From Vandiemenella viatica (lineage: Eukaryota; Arthropoda; Insecta; Orthoptera; Morabidae), in NCBI GenBank assembly GCA_031002005.1, contig CM061919.1, positions 226,422,739 through 226,486,738 of the forward strand: DNA of 64,000 nucleotides. Direction: 5' to 3'. Below the pieces are notes generated by a model. The model ran no database searches and had not been told where the DNA came from. It saw only the letters and a program-made list of their open reading frames with translations. Shown in pieces: positions 1 to 11,734 of this stretch (within the stretch, counting starts at the first letter, position 1; every line of letters begins with the position of its first letter). The position numbers and the translations under genes were made by a program.

Positions 1-1100
1 ATTACAGCGCCAGAAAAGTACATTCGTTCTTTTATAGCTACCTGGTACAATATTCTTTTCTTTGGTTCCCATCTGCGATACATTTTCATCTTCTTCTTCA
101 TCATAACTCCTTATGAAAAACACTCTTATTCTACTTTCGTTATTTTCTTCATATTCATCCTCGATACTTGTGCATTCGCATTCTTCTCCATCGCTGCTAG
201 GAACATTTTCGATTTCTTCACTTTCGTTAATACTTAAAGGTAGCTCACTATCATTATCTGCTAATTCTTCTTCCTCGAATGTAGCTTTTAACGACTCGTT
301 TCGTGCTTCCACTATACTAATTTTTTCTTCAACAGCTTCTTCATGACTTTGTACTTGGCCTTCCAAAATTTCTTCCATTTTACTTTCCACATTTTTCTGA
401 CTTTCTTCTATTTTTTGATTTAATGACATTTCTACAGTTTCAACAATTTTCTCCTTTTCTTCCATACGGCGATCTACGAGAACAACGACATCTTGCTCCA
501 TAACTTGCTCCATTGCTTTCCAGAATATCATCCCTCATTATTTTCAGTTCTTTTTCTTTCGTCTTCTCCACCTTCAAAACTCTTTCAGACACACTTACTA
601 TCATTTCTTCAGTCCTTTTAATACTCTGATCAATAATTTCAGTAACCCTTTTCTCAAATTCGTGATTCCTTTGTACAACTTGCATGATTTTTTCATTAAT
701 TATTCCGATGTCTGATTTTTTCTTGGCTCTGTTCAAATCCTCGGATGTCTTGTTTCATTTCTTTCCTGGTTTGCATTATGGCATTTAATATCAATTCAAG
801 GTCCGTTTCTCGAATATCGTTCGGTCGATCTGGCTTTGGTGAAACTGCACTCTCTATCAAATTTTGCCCCCCCCCCCCCTCCCATTAACATTATTCTCTT
901 CATTAATTAATTAATTCATTATTTTCAGTATTATGAAGTTCACTATTTGCAACATGACCGGAAAGCTTAATTATACTCCCGCTAACAATAGAACTATCAA
1001 AGGATTCGTTTTGAATAAGATTGTTGTCGCCAAAGACTCCCATTAAATTTACATAGCTGTCATCAAAACTTACTATTTCTGAACTTCCCATCTCTCTTTC
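1..1100 (-). mobile_element. Possible LTR-retrotransposon gag-like relic, broken
   Basis: Read on the minus strand, several overlapping frames give a charged, Glu/Lys-rich, probably coiled-coil protein: a start near 736 (MNRAKKKSDIGIINEKIMQV), then a frame change near 520-530, then a long acidic stretch running off the window edge. A separate 62-codon frame sits at 903-1091. A segment reading TGGCGACC on the minus strand (around 1598-1605) resembles the start of the leader that follows the LTR in many insect Ty3/gypsy elements, which would fit a gag region downstream of it. No LTR pair, protease or polymerase is visible, so this could also be an unrelated decayed coiled-coil gene. Confidence 0.25.
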
Positions 1101-2004
1101 GGAAACACTACCTTCAAATTCTCCCTAATTACCTTTGGCACTCATTCTAACTAGTGTCATACAATTATTATATATAATACATATACAGTATTACAAGCAA
1201 CAACAAAAGTGTTACTACTCAAGAGAGCCAATCCCCACAGCAAAAATCACTGCTTCATATTTCACTTCTTTACTATACACTACTCACAACTTATCAAAAA
1301 ATAAATGATTTACTATTGAAGAAAGACAGTCTCAACTACAATCACTGCTTCAGTTTCAAGTTCTTTACTGTACATTATTTACTCAGTGTCCAAATTTTAA
1401 TTACTTTTCTTTTCATTTTTTCTTTATATGACTGATGATTATTGCCACCTCAGAACTTATAAATGGAATGTTCTCTACTTGCCGCGCTGCGTAGAATGAA
1501 AATCTGGAACTCGCTGCTGCCACTGCACCATCAGAAGTCCAGTCATTTAGGGCTCTATGCTTATTAGTGGTAATTAACATCCGTAAATTCTGGTACAGGG
1601 TCGCCAAATATCACCCGGCTATATTTTATTCAACCTCACCAGGAAAGCCAGGTTATAACCTGCCGATGATGCCTTTTATTTGTTTTGGCAGGTTGTGCAT
1701 ATTAATCTAAGGCATTTAGTTGGTTATGATGTTTAATAAACAAAAACAAAAAACCACACATATACACCAACAACATGAAACATTTTATCAAAACCATATA
1801 GTTAAACACTCTTGCAATCTTAATACAATCCGTACTCTTTTTTTTTTTTTTTTTTCCAGCGATCACACACCTCTCTCTTACTATATATTATTTTCTTTGG
1901 CCACACCTGCGGACCAAAGATTATTGTCACCAAAAGTCAATACTTACAAACTAGTCTTAGCGTATATGTTACAAGGGCAGAACACAGTGTGTAGTTCTCG
2001 ACGG
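1101..2004. other. Unassigned AT-rich sequence
   Basis: No exon or complete element is recognised. It contains a T-run at about 1838-1855 and the possible leader motif near 1600. The short open frames here show no family motif. Confidence 0.4.
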
Positions 2005-3345
2005 TGAGCTTTCATCACTTGGCCGATGTGGGGTCCGGGGTTCCCCAGGGAAGCATGATATGGCCTCTGTTGTTTCTCATATACATTAATGATTTGTGTG
2101 ACATAATAAGGGGGTGAAAAGATTATTTGCTGATGGTGCTATTATTTATCGTGAAATCAAAACCCAGGAAGACTGCGCTTTGTTACAAGACAATATTATG
2201 AAAATAATTGTGTGGTGTAAAGATTGGCAGTTGGAGTTAAATGCTAAAAAGTGCCAAGTCATGTGTGTAAGTTAGGGTTACCAGAATTTTTTCTCCAAAT
2301 CCAGGGACGCTTCACAACTTTTTCACCAAAATCCGGGGACACTTTCGGCATTACGCGTTGTACTTTTATAAGTTACATGATTAAAGTTTGGGTTGACGTA
2401 AAAGCAACATATTGCTTATATTTTTTATTTTAAATGAGGATCACAGACAGTCATGTTACACACATCGAGGAACTTGATTTTCCAAATCTGTTGTGTTCAA
2501 GACGCAGTATCCTTGTAATTTATTCCTAGGCACGTACAAGGAAAGAAGTACGCTTCATATCTCTTGCTTTAAACGTATGCATCAGCAAATCAGGGCTTTT
2601 AAGAAACTCTCGCTTGATTAAAAGAATTCTGAGGGCAACAGTAAAAATCCGGGGACATTGCGGGGACGAAATCTGTCCGGGGACAGAGAACTAAATACGG
2701 GGACTGTCCCCGGCAAACGGGGACGTCTGGTAACCCTAGTGTAAGTAAAAAGGTGACACCATTTAGCTCTGAATATACGTTTAATGGTTCTGTCCTTAGA
2801 ACAGTAGATTCCACTAAATACCTTGGGGTAATAATTTGTCGTGGAATGAGCATATCAAAAATGTAGTTGGGAAAGCAAATCATACGCTCTGTCATAATTT
2901 AAATAATGCACTCTGGAAGTTAAATCGATTGCATGTAAGTCACTAATGCATCCTCACTTAGAATATTTTTGTTCTGTATGGGGTCCCCATCAAAAGGGGT
3001 AAATGGAGGCATTAGAGCAGGTCCAAAGAATAAGCTGCCAGATTTGTGACAGGTATATATAGTTGGAGGGAAAGTATAAGTGCGATGTTGAAGAAGTTAG
3101 GTTGGGAAGACCTGGAACATTGAAGGCGTTGCTCTCGATAGAAGCTAATTGAAAAATTCATGACTGACATATTTCAGAATGATGGCAAACAAATATTGCT
3201 ACCAGCAACATTCATGTCTCAGAATGACCACAAAAATAAGATAAGAGAAATCGGAGCCAGAACCGATTCTTTTCTGTATTCATTTTTTCCATGAGCGATT
3301 AGGGAATGGAATAGAAAGGATTTACCGGGTGTGTAAACTTAAAAT
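2005..3345 (+). mobile_element. Decayed Jockey/CR1-type LINE reverse transcriptase, interrupted by a hAT element
   Basis: Frames read GVPQG-like then PLLFLIYINDL (about 2035-2095), RLFADGAIIY (FADD box changed to FADG, about 2115-2150) and WQLELNAKKCQVM (about 2225-2263). The frame is cut by the 2273-2738 insertion and resumes with a KYLGV-like motif (about 2815) and the 3' domain (EYFCSVWGPH, then LEQVQRISCQICDR-like, about 2960-3050). Many stops and frameshifts make it a dead copy. It runs up to the SINE-like segment beginning near 3385. Confidence 0.75.
2273..2738 (-). mobile_element. Non-autonomous hAT element (GTCCCCG family), 466 bp
   Basis: Ends are TAGGGTTACCAGA and its inverse TCTGGTAACCCTA. 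It is flanked by perfect 8-bp direct repeats GTGTAAGT (2265-2272 and 2739-2746), the hAT signature. Subterminal copies of GGGGAC/GTCCCCG lie near both ends. It interrupts the LINE reverse transcriptase reading frame. Its left end matches the right end of the element at 51296-52062, so the two copies are in opposite orientation. No coding capacity remains. Confidence 0.9.
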
Positions 3346-3384
3346 CCGACAGGAGTAGCTTTTGATAAAGCTCTCCGGCCATCC

Positions 3385-3570
3385 TGATCTGCGTTTCCAT
3401 GGTTTTCCCAGATCACTCCATGCAAATGCTGGGATGGTTCCTCACAATAGCTCATGGGCACCTCCTGCCATATTCATTTATCCGTTCCAAACTATTACCC
3501 TTTTGAATAGGTGCAATAAATCCTCAGCCACACACTTTTAGTGAATCACGGAATAATAATAACAGTAATA
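3385..3570 (+). repeat. SINE-C copy (or LINE 3' end carrying the SINE core)
   Basis: The core CATCCTGATCTG...TCCATGG...CAGATCACTCCA...GCTGGGATGGTTCC is followed by the family-C 3' part (CTCATGGGCACCTCC, ATAGGTGCAATA, CTTTTAGTGAATCAC) and a tail of AATAATAATAACAGTAAT. The same layout recurs at 22785-22945, 25335-25545 and 48775-48893. It directly follows the plus-strand LINE, so the core may be that LINE's 3' end here. Confidence 0.75.
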
Positions 3571-3656
3571 TGTAATTTTTCAGTCAATTGCAGGTGGTCA
3601 ATACTCTCAAATAGGACTGCACTCCTCTAAGTAGCCCCAACAAAACTTTTGTTGCT

Positions 3657-4010
3657 TCAGGTTTTGGTCAGATCACACAAAATAAAAGAAATAAAAATTT
3701 CTTGGCATGGGGTTTCTTTCCAATGGTACAAAAAATAAACTGTTTGTGGGTGTTTCTCCTTGGGTATAACCCTTAATTTTTCTATCTGTATACTTAATAA
3801 GTTTTTAACATTTATCTCCTTTCCATCCTTATACAACCAATTAGATACCCTGTCTAGATCCTTTTGCGTTTGCTCACAATCCTCTCTTGATGTAACTCTA
3901 TTATACAACATTGTCATTTGCAAATAGCCCAACCTGTGACCGACGTCAACAACTAATCCATTAATTAGAATAATAAACAGTAATAGTCTCCATACATTAA
4001 CCTATGGCAC
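3657..4010 (-). mobile_element. LINE reverse-transcriptase fragment
   Basis: The minus strand reads an INGLV-type motif, then YLQMTMLYNRV where FADDTMLY is expected, then REDCEQTQKDLDRVSNW and INVKN. This is the same domain order as the minus-strand LINE at 34395-35345 (MLYKRI, DRISSW, INAKKS). The catalytic FADD box is lost. Only the palm fragment is present. Confidence 0.65.
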
Positions 4011-5275
4011 ACCTGCTTTCACTTGCATTGCCCAACCATTAATCGTTAATTGAAAAAGTTGACATAATTGCAAAAATTTAACTTTTCAGTTAATCTAAAT
4101 TGTCGTTAATGGTCTTCTTAACTTCCTTTAAACTGAACTACCATTAGCGTAGTCCGTTAAATTGGTAGTTGACATCATTTGGCTTGTTTGAATTGCGCGC
4201 CATGCCAAGCCTGTGCGTTTGGCGAGTCAAATGTCGAATGACTTGGGTAATACAAAGTGCGAGTGTAAGTGTGATGATTTTACAACTTGCTTATACAACT
4301 CCTTTGCTAGGCTTGGCATGAGTGTGAGCAGGAAAGCTAGAGTTTTTGAGTGTCTGTACTTTACTTCTGCAAACCGGTACTCACTACTCGTTTCAAATTC
4401 GATTGCTGTTTGATTTTTTTTATTGCCATGAAAATGTCAGCTTTTAGTTGGAATTGGTTTGGTGTTCGTTAGTGAAATAAATTAAACTGACATTTGTTAC
4501 ATGCTAGCAATAGCAAGGAGAATATTAAAAATCCTTGAACACATTTATGCGATTATGTTGCATTTAAATCAAGACTGGGAGAATGATTTATGAGAGCAGA
4601 TTGTGTTTGCCTAAACTTTCTTCAATCAAGGCTCATGTGTTTAGCTTTAATAAATCTTAAACAACATGTATGTAAGGTGCATATATCCAAATACGAACAG
4701 TTTGAAGAAGTATAAGCAGGGCCAACTCGTGGGTAAAAGAAAACTAATTCTTCAAGTGCAGTGGCTTCTTCTGATGTAAATAGCAGCAGAATTTATTTGT
4801 TTTAGTTGCAGTCTGCTATTACATCAATAAAACATTTGGCATCGCTCGTTCTAGCACCGCTGTATCCCAAGCTGGTGTGGATCAATGTATTGTAAACCTT
4901 TTTGTTGCCAACATGTTTCCACTACATACTGAAGAATCCTTAGGGCGCTAATGACCTCGCTGTCGACGCACCCTAAAGCCTCAAAAACAGCAACTGAAGA
5001 ATCCTATATGTTTGAGAAGCTTGTTAAAACGTTGAACCCCAGTAAAAACTCAAATTTCCAGAAGGACGTAGTATTAATTCACATCGCAGTACATAACACC
5101 TTGGTATTGCCTGCAGTAAATACCTGTTGTAATACATAAACATCATTACTACTTTTGGATGGTTGACTTTTAACAGTTAACTTGCATTAAATTTGCAAAA
5201 ATATAATACTTTAACATTTATTGAAGTTAACTTTTTAAGCAGCAGATTAACAATTAACAACGAAATCACATGGTG
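4011..5275. other. Unassigned; possible decayed hAT-like element
   Basis: Both ends carry related TTAATnGTTAAT motifs in inverted orientation (about 4037-4060 and 5238-5262), which suggests an element about 1.2 kb long. No matching target duplication was found. The interior has no convincing coding sequence. Confidence 0.2.
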
Positions 5276-6200
5276 TTAGATCAGGAGAGCGCGGATGTCA
5301 TGCGAAACAAGCTCTTTGTAGCCAATCCAGTGGTCGGGTATAGTGACGTTCAACCAGTCATGTATGTCATTGTGCCAGTGCAGCGGTGCACCATCTTGCT
5401 TCCAAATGAAGTTATTTGGTTCGTCTTCTACCAGTTGGGAAAATAGCCATAGCTGTAGAGCATTAAGGTAGGAAGTGCCAGTTACAGTTGTTTCTTCAAA
5501 GAAAAAAAGGCTCATAAACTTTCCGCAGAGATATGGCACAAAAAGCATTCAGTTTAGGGGAGTCTCGTTGTAATTGTACCATCTCTTGAGGATTTTCTGA
5601 GCCCCAGATGTGCACAGAATGAGTATTCACATGTCCACTGAGGTGAAATGTCTATTCATTACTGAAAACAACATGCTCCAGAAAATCTTCATTGTCGTGC
5701 AACAAAATTTCATGTGCAAAGTTGGCACGTAAACCATGGTCTGTAGTCTTTAGAGCCTGTGACAACTGCAAACAATAAGGATGTAGTTGTAAGCTTTTCC
5801 GTAAAACTTTCAAACAGTCGTTACCAGAGTTGCTAACTCACGACTAACATTCCGAACTGATTTCTTCGGGCTACGCATGAAAGACTCTGTCACTCACTCA
5901 ACACTCTCTTCACTAACCCCTGGTCGTCCCGTACTCTTCCCTTTGCAAAGGCAGCTGGTATTTTCAAACTGATGATACCATGTACGGATGTTTTATCACT
6001 TGGGGAATTACATATAAACTTAATCCAGAACGCACGTTGCACAGTAACTAGAGATTCGGTCTTTACAAACTGCAGAACATAAAAAGGTTTCTGTTCAATA
6101 ATCACCATTTTTGCTGCTAGCTCTTTCTTACAGATGACGGAGGAAACATTGCGTGCACATACGCACAGGTTCAACAAACTGTTGAGTTGTTCTTTCATTT
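5276..6200 (-). pseudogene. Dead mariner-like transposase with DUF4817-type N-terminal helix-turn-helix
   Basis: On the minus strand the N-terminal part reads KTESLVTVQRAFWIKF (about 6010-6060), a DUF4817-type helix-turn-helix found in many insect mariner-like transposases. The catalytic region follows: VVFSNE, with Asn where the first catalytic Asp is expected, and a stop codon directly after it (about 5665-5680). Further on come FFEETTVTGTSYLNAL and WKQDGAPLHWH, which holds the second Asp (about 5390-5500). After the DHWIG motif the sequence departs from the family, so the third catalytic region is missing. At least two independent lesions make it inactive. Confidence 0.8.
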
Positions 6201-6764
6201 CATGTATTATGATTTAACGTTTTATGTAGCCAGTACTACAAAGCATTAAAACCCTGATATTCATTTAGAAACACCCAGTACTATGTACCATTTTTGCCAA
6301 CCTCTTCAGCCTCCTCACATTCCTTGTAACCCTATTATTTCTGTGATCTCCCTGCTCCTTGGTTGCTGATTTCCTGAATCCCCCCTCCAGTTAACATCTA
6401 ATAGTTCTAGATCCCTGACTATAATGACCACTTTATTCCCACCTCTGAACGCTGATATGAAATAAACTTCTCCAACATGGTCTCATTAATCTTCCCACTT
6501 TGTTAAACAGCTGTTAACTCTTATCTTTTTCCTTGTATTCCTGAAATATTGTTCATCTGAGACTACATATGAACCGTAATAATAATCACTAACCAATATA
6601 ATTACATTTCCATCAGTTCCTCCTCTATGGTATAATCTTTAACTTTCATGAAATGCCTCATTCCTTCCTTTAACCATGATTTAATGCCTATAACTATCTA
6701 CAGTTGATGTAATTCAAATAAGCTACCAAACTCTTTAACATTATGCTCCTACATTTTTACCGAG
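6201..6764. other. No feature recognised
   Basis: Pyrimidine-rich in parts and without a long frame or clear repeat ends. Confidence 0.4.
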
Positions 6765-6935
6765 CGTAATGAATGAGTGGTAACAATCTGATCTTGCATT
6801 CTTAGGATGTGGGTTCGAATGCCAATCCAACTGTCCAGATTTTGGTTCTTGAAAAGGCCAAGGCCAAATTCCCATTCCTTACCACCTCAGTTCTTTCCCA
6901 CCTCTAATGCCCTTGATGAGTCATTTAAAAAACAA
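6765..6935 (+). repeat. SINE-A copy (tRNA-derived), diverged
   Basis: The copy reads GTGGTAACAATCTGATCTTGC (A-box region) and GGGTTCGAATGCC (B box), followed by CCAGATTTTGGTT, AAAGGCCAAGGCCAAATTC and CTCTAATGCCC. This is the same order as the better preserved copies at 53338 and 63884. Confidence 0.8.
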
Positions 6936-7889
6936 CAACCACCTTCAATTTACTGATAAAAGTCCAATTTCTGAGTGCTTTCATTTTCTTCAAAATCCTT
7001 TCTTATACCAACTACCTCTTTTATCCTTTGATCAACTTTGTAATAGGTGCTTGGTTGGGAAGGAGGAAGGGTGAAAACTTTCTAACTCCTCATTTTATCA
7101 GTAAATTATTTATTATGTAGTCGTATAGGCGTACAGACTGAGGCTCATTTACCTTTAATATTAATACATTCAATAATAAAAAAAATTGAGCAAAGCCTCA
7201 CCTTACAATTGTTAAAGATTGCAAATAAACAACATAACTAAAGCCCCACTAACTAAACACATGATTGCAAAATAAATGCAACATCATTTAACTGTCATTA
7301 GAATAACAGACGCTCCAAATTTGGCTTTAATGAAATGTTCCATTAAAAACAATCGGGAACCAATCTACAGGAAATCAAAAGCAATGTTAACAAGAATTGT
7401 GATTGATTGCAGGTTGTCGAGCGACAGGATAATTTTAAATTACCCACCAGATGTGGAGATACCAACTCACTAAATCGATTATTCTGGCGGGATACAATTA
7501 AAGTTATCTCGTGGATTAAAAGTCACTAGCTCAATAACTGTCGGAGGCCAGAATTCCCAATCACTCAAAGTTTCCTTTGAAGGGTCATTTCAGAATTGTA
7601 CTCATTGAGACTGTAGGCAAGTATCACACCGTACGGTTTGATGAGTAATTACCATTATGGTGAGAGGTGTCCCTCAACGGCGAAAATGCTATAGCGTATT
7701 CGCTACTGCGGAAAGGGCAGTACCTCCTTTAGGCAATGTACAGACTGGCTGCAAAGCATCTTCACTGCTGCATTATGTCTTTTTGAATCCTTGGAGGATT
7801 CGATGCCATGTCAGAACCCACTCCAAACTTGGAGGTTTTGACCCAAAGTCCGCAGTTCCAAACTCGGGGTCGGATTCCAAGCACAACCT
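6936..7889. other. No feature recognised
   Basis: Non-coding-looking sequence. Short frames show no family motif and no repeat ends were found. Confidence 0.4.
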
Positions 7890-8399
7890 TCAACTCGGAG
7901 GGCTGTTCATGAAGTAACTCCTCCGCAGTTCTGTCGCATCCTTCTCTCTGCGGCATCCGTAGTAGTCACGCTCCATGCCAGGACAGTTTAACATGTGGAG
8001 TAATTCACAAGAATTAGAAATGCATGGAGAATTATCTGCTGTTGATTGGTTCCTGCTAGAGGTTTCACCTGATGTAGCTAAACGACTGTCCAAATCGACT
8101 TCGGGAGACGCGTGATTTCGGACCCAGTTGGCAAACTCCGGAACATTGTCTTCACAACGTTGGGTGGCGTATAGATCAACGATAGTCCATTCACCTGAGA
8201 TGGGAGAAATTCCTAAGCGGGCAGTCTTCTGCCTGAATGAACCCATTATCCCTACACAAGGGGAGGCTGTCCCATTGTATGCAACTGTCTGAGTGTCGCC
8301 TGATGTTGTATGGTCCAGCCAAAGCTGCCAAGCCTTTTTTAGGATTATTCTTTTTGTATTGTTAATATAAAAATGTACAGAATGACCGATTTTCGTCAT
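7890..8399 (-). CDS. 169-codon open frame of unknown nature
   Basis: This is a 510-base open frame on the minus strand, starting ATG at 8399 and ending at 7890. I do not recognise the product. It has a Lys/Trp-rich start, a Ser/Asn-rich middle and an Arg/Tyr-rich end, with no signal peptide, membrane segment or known motif. Nothing around it looks like exons of the same gene. In a repeat-rich region a frame of this size can be chance or part of an unrecognised TE. Confidence 0.15.
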   Translation of the reverse strand: MTKIGHSVHFYINNTKRIILKKAWQLWLDHTTSGDTQTVAYNGTASPCVGIMGSFRQKTARLGISPISGEWTIVDLYATQRCEDNVPEFANWVRNHASPEVDLDSRLATSGETSSRNQSTADNSPCISNSCELLHMLNCPGMERDYYGCRREKDATELRRSYFMNSPPS

Positions 8400-8489
8400 T
8401 CCGCTACAACTTTATTTTTTAAACTTATACTATTTTGCAAATATTAACATCCTGTTTGCACATATTCCATCCTGAATGAAATTTGTGTT

Positions 8490-9200
8490 GTGATGACTTC
8501 TTGTAATTTTCATTACTTGTATGCAGATTCTAAGCTGAATAATGAATCAATTAGGGTTTGGAGACAAAACTTAAATTTACATTTGTTACTACTGGTAGTC
8601 TGGAACACTACATCAAAACCCACATTTGTATGCCCAGTTGATAAACCTATCATCCCTGGGTCACTTTCTATATTAGTTGCTCATTTTTATCCTGTTTGTT
8701 ACCTGCTCCACCAACAACTACATGAGCCTCTTTTTGTAAAGCCCCTACAGAGTGGCCCTATACATTCTACAACCTAGCTAAGCCTAGCACTGGCTTCAAT
8801 ATACTGGTGACCTGGTATCCTGTCCCCAGCTTCTCCGCCATCTGCTGACCCACACTTCCCCTGCGACTGCTACCAGGCAGCGAGACTTTCTTTCTCCTAT
8901 TCGATTTCTGATCCGAATTATTTTTAACCCAAATTGTATGGTGCTTGTCTTTATTTGCCATTACTACATGAGGCTTTGCCTCATCCAACTAGGGTGTCAA
9001 GCTGCTGCATCTGTTTTTTTGTCTTTATTGTAGAGATGTTCTCCCTCTGCAATAGAATTTTCCATTTTCACTCATAGTCTGTTACCTTCTCCCAGATCCT
9101 ATCATACAGTACTTCTCTTCACAATTTCGTGTTTCACATCTCTACTACACCTGAAGGACACAAATTTACCTCTCCATTTACATTTTCTGTTTAGCATATA
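8490..9200 (-). mobile_element. Decayed LINE ORF1 with esterase (SGNH-hydrolase-like) domain
   Basis: The minus strand 8988-8767 reads KVSLPGSSRRGS then MAEKLGTGYQVTSILKP and GLARL. This resembles the GSSHGRG and (K)PGA blocks of the esterase-type ORF1 of some animal LINEs. Continuing left, a broken frame reads VVEQVTN-like and TGHTNVGF-like pieces, the order expected for the GG-N and H-N-V blocks. To the right (9000-9200), EKVTDYE...LQREN resembles the coiled region upstream of such domains. The Ser motif is altered and there are many stops, so it is not functional. The assignment is from motif order only. Confidence 0.45.
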
Positions 9201-9287
9201 CAACTGAAAAAGCCATGAACGAGCCTTATCTAATACCTTATTTGCTTCCCTACTATAACTCCCCTATTGAAATGACCTACTACATAG

Positions 9288-9440
9288 CAAAACTCACTGA
9301 CCAGCTTCTCATTCGGGAGGACGCAGATTTGAATCTCCATCTGGCCATCCAGATTTGGGTTTTCCGCGTTTTCCCCAAATCATTACAGTCGTATTCCTTA
9401 CCATTTCTTGCACCAGTTCAGTGTTAACAAGGTGTAAAGC
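9288..9440 (+). repeat. SINE-A copy, partial
   Basis: The copy reads CATTCGGGAGGACGCAG then TTTGAATCTCC (altered B box), CATCCAGATTTGGGTTTTCC and CCCAAATCATTACAG. The 3' half is lost. Confidence 0.8.
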
Positions 9441-9925
9441 AGAAGCAAAAAAAATTATATGGTAATGGTATAAAGCTTTCATAATCATCGTTTAAAGTTT
9501 AATTTATGCTAATTTAGTGAAATGTGATGAAGCTGTGACTTTTGAATTGAAATTTGAATGATTTCTAAAACTAATTACACATAGTGATTTCACAAAATGC
9601 TGCATATGACGTAAAGTGTCCCATATTTTATGCAGTTCCCATTCCTTTTCAGTGTGTACAGCAACCTAACCACGACCCCTGTTAAAATTGCTGCTTTAAA
9701 ATTAAAACGTTTACCACACAAAATGCAGTAGCATTTAGTATTATCTCTGGCTTCACGTGATGCTACTTAAATGGTGGTATTGGTTCGTAATAAACCGAAT
9801 TTTCTAACCCTGAACAGCTGTGCTTGAGAACTGTGAGTTAATTGAACTTAATGTGGTCACGTCACTTGAGTGGTGTCCAAGAGAAGAACCATTAGACTGC
9901 ATGGATTTCTGGAAGTGCGGAGTAA
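9441..9925. other. No feature recognised
   Basis: AT-rich sequence without a long frame or repeat ends. Confidence 0.4.
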
Positions 9926-10215
9926 TCTGATGGCTCAGTGGTTAAAGCGTCAGGCTGGTGATAGTAGGTCCTGAGTTCGAATACCGGTCTCGGCTGTGAT
10001 TTTCAAAGGATCTTAACATGACCTTCACTTCTGGCACAGCCTGGTGTGTAATGTGAAGTACAGCGGAACACTTCCGTGGTCATGATCCCACTTAACTCGG
10101 TAGGATTACTGCTTAGGTTAAGGCAGCTATCGTACAGCTGATAAAAAAACCTATCACCGGATCATTATGGTTACAGAAGTCCTCTTTTGGAGGTGCATTA
10201 CAGAGATAGAGGAAG
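9926..10215 (+). repeat. Second tRNA-derived SINE family copy
   Basis: The sequence GATGGCTCAGTGGTTAAAGCG is a clear tRNA-like A box and GAGTTCGAATACC a clear B box, about 40 bases apart. The body (ACCTTCACTTCTGGCACAG..., AGGCAGCTATCGTACAGCTG) differs from SINE-A, so this is another family. Confidence 0.8.
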
Positions 10216-11734
10216 AAATATTTAAATTTTTATGCTGATTTTCATAGACTAAATTGTTAATGAGAGGTTGCTGAATGTGTAGGTGGAATACATAGTTATA
10301 TGTTAGCCAATCGGCAAGAGTGGACAGGGTAAGCTAGGACAGGAGCTGTGAATAAGGGTCGATCCTAAAAGTTGACCATGGTCCTGGTGTGTATACTGCA
10401 ACATCTGACAGGATGTATGGTTCAGTACATCAGATATTAATAGTGGAATGGCTGAGAATGTTACGGTAAATGGCAATTACATATTTTCACATTTATTTAC
10501 ATGAGAAATGACCTGATGGCACACGTATTTATATAGAATGTTTAATTGGCTTTATAACAAAAAGATTGTGTTTAACTGGCACGTTAGAGATAGCACCAAG
10601 GACAAGGATGAGTATGTAACTTATGGCTTCCTCACAGCCCAAATTAACTGTAATATTGATAATATATCCCCAAGACTATGTCCACATGATTGACCATCTG
10701 ATTGTCCACATCTCCCTATCACAGTAGAGTCCAATTTTGTATCAGGCTTCTGGCATCATCTTGTCCCCGGCATCCGCATCAATGTGGTACGTTGAAAGAC
10801 TTTTGTAGAGAGACAGACTGTGTTGTTGATGCCCAGAGGGTTTCAATAGATTGTTCCCCTTCCTGTTACCACTGTGTGGAGAGGGCAATACTACTCGGTA
10901 ACCTGCTGTGTGAAGTCATTTTACCAGCTTGCAGTAATTAATGGCACATGACAATTGGTGACGTGCTGATCAGCATGCTACTTGTAGTCATAGCACAATT
11001 GTTTAAATATTTCATGCTCACCTGCCCTAGTTACTAATTTGAAAAGTATAAGATTTTTAGTCTGGTGATTAACCTCTACCTTTTAAGGTGATGTATCTGC
11101 AGTCTGATACTTAGTAGCTATAAAACAGACTACAATTTAGTACTTCTACGAGGAATCATCATTTGATATCTTCGGTGATATTTGTGTTTACTGCACTGCA
11201 TTGAATGTGGCAATAGATCAGTGAATTGCCAAACTGCAAACTATAATTGAGTCCCTGATGGACTTCTTACCCTGCTTTAAGGTTTCCCTACTCCAAGCTG
11301 CTGAGAGAACTCATTTTTCTGTGTGGTCATGGTATGCCTTTTTTAGGTTATGGAATGCTCAAGACTTACCCAGCATTGACAATGTTTCAAGACCAACTCA
11401 ATAATATCACAATATTACATGTATATAGTAATCTGACAGATGAACAAGATTTGAAAAAATTATTGAATCTGTTCATTTCCAAATAAGCAAAGTGCAGTAC
11501 AGTTTTTGCATTGTGCAATTAATACAAAATAGTAAATTAAAAATATAATTTTTGTATAAAACTTAATTTATATTGAATAAATTATTTCTTTAAACTAATT
11601 TTTTAGTTTTTACCCGAATGAATTTCTCTTATGAATTTGTTTGTATAATTATCAGTATTATTATTTTAGGTAAGATAATCGAATAACATTTTGAAGGGAA
11701 TTTAAACCCCCCCTCCCCTCACTAGCTGCCTGAC
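10216..11734. other. No feature recognised
   Basis: Contains short chance frames only, the longest 79 codons at 10702-10941 with no family motif. Confidence 0.4.
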
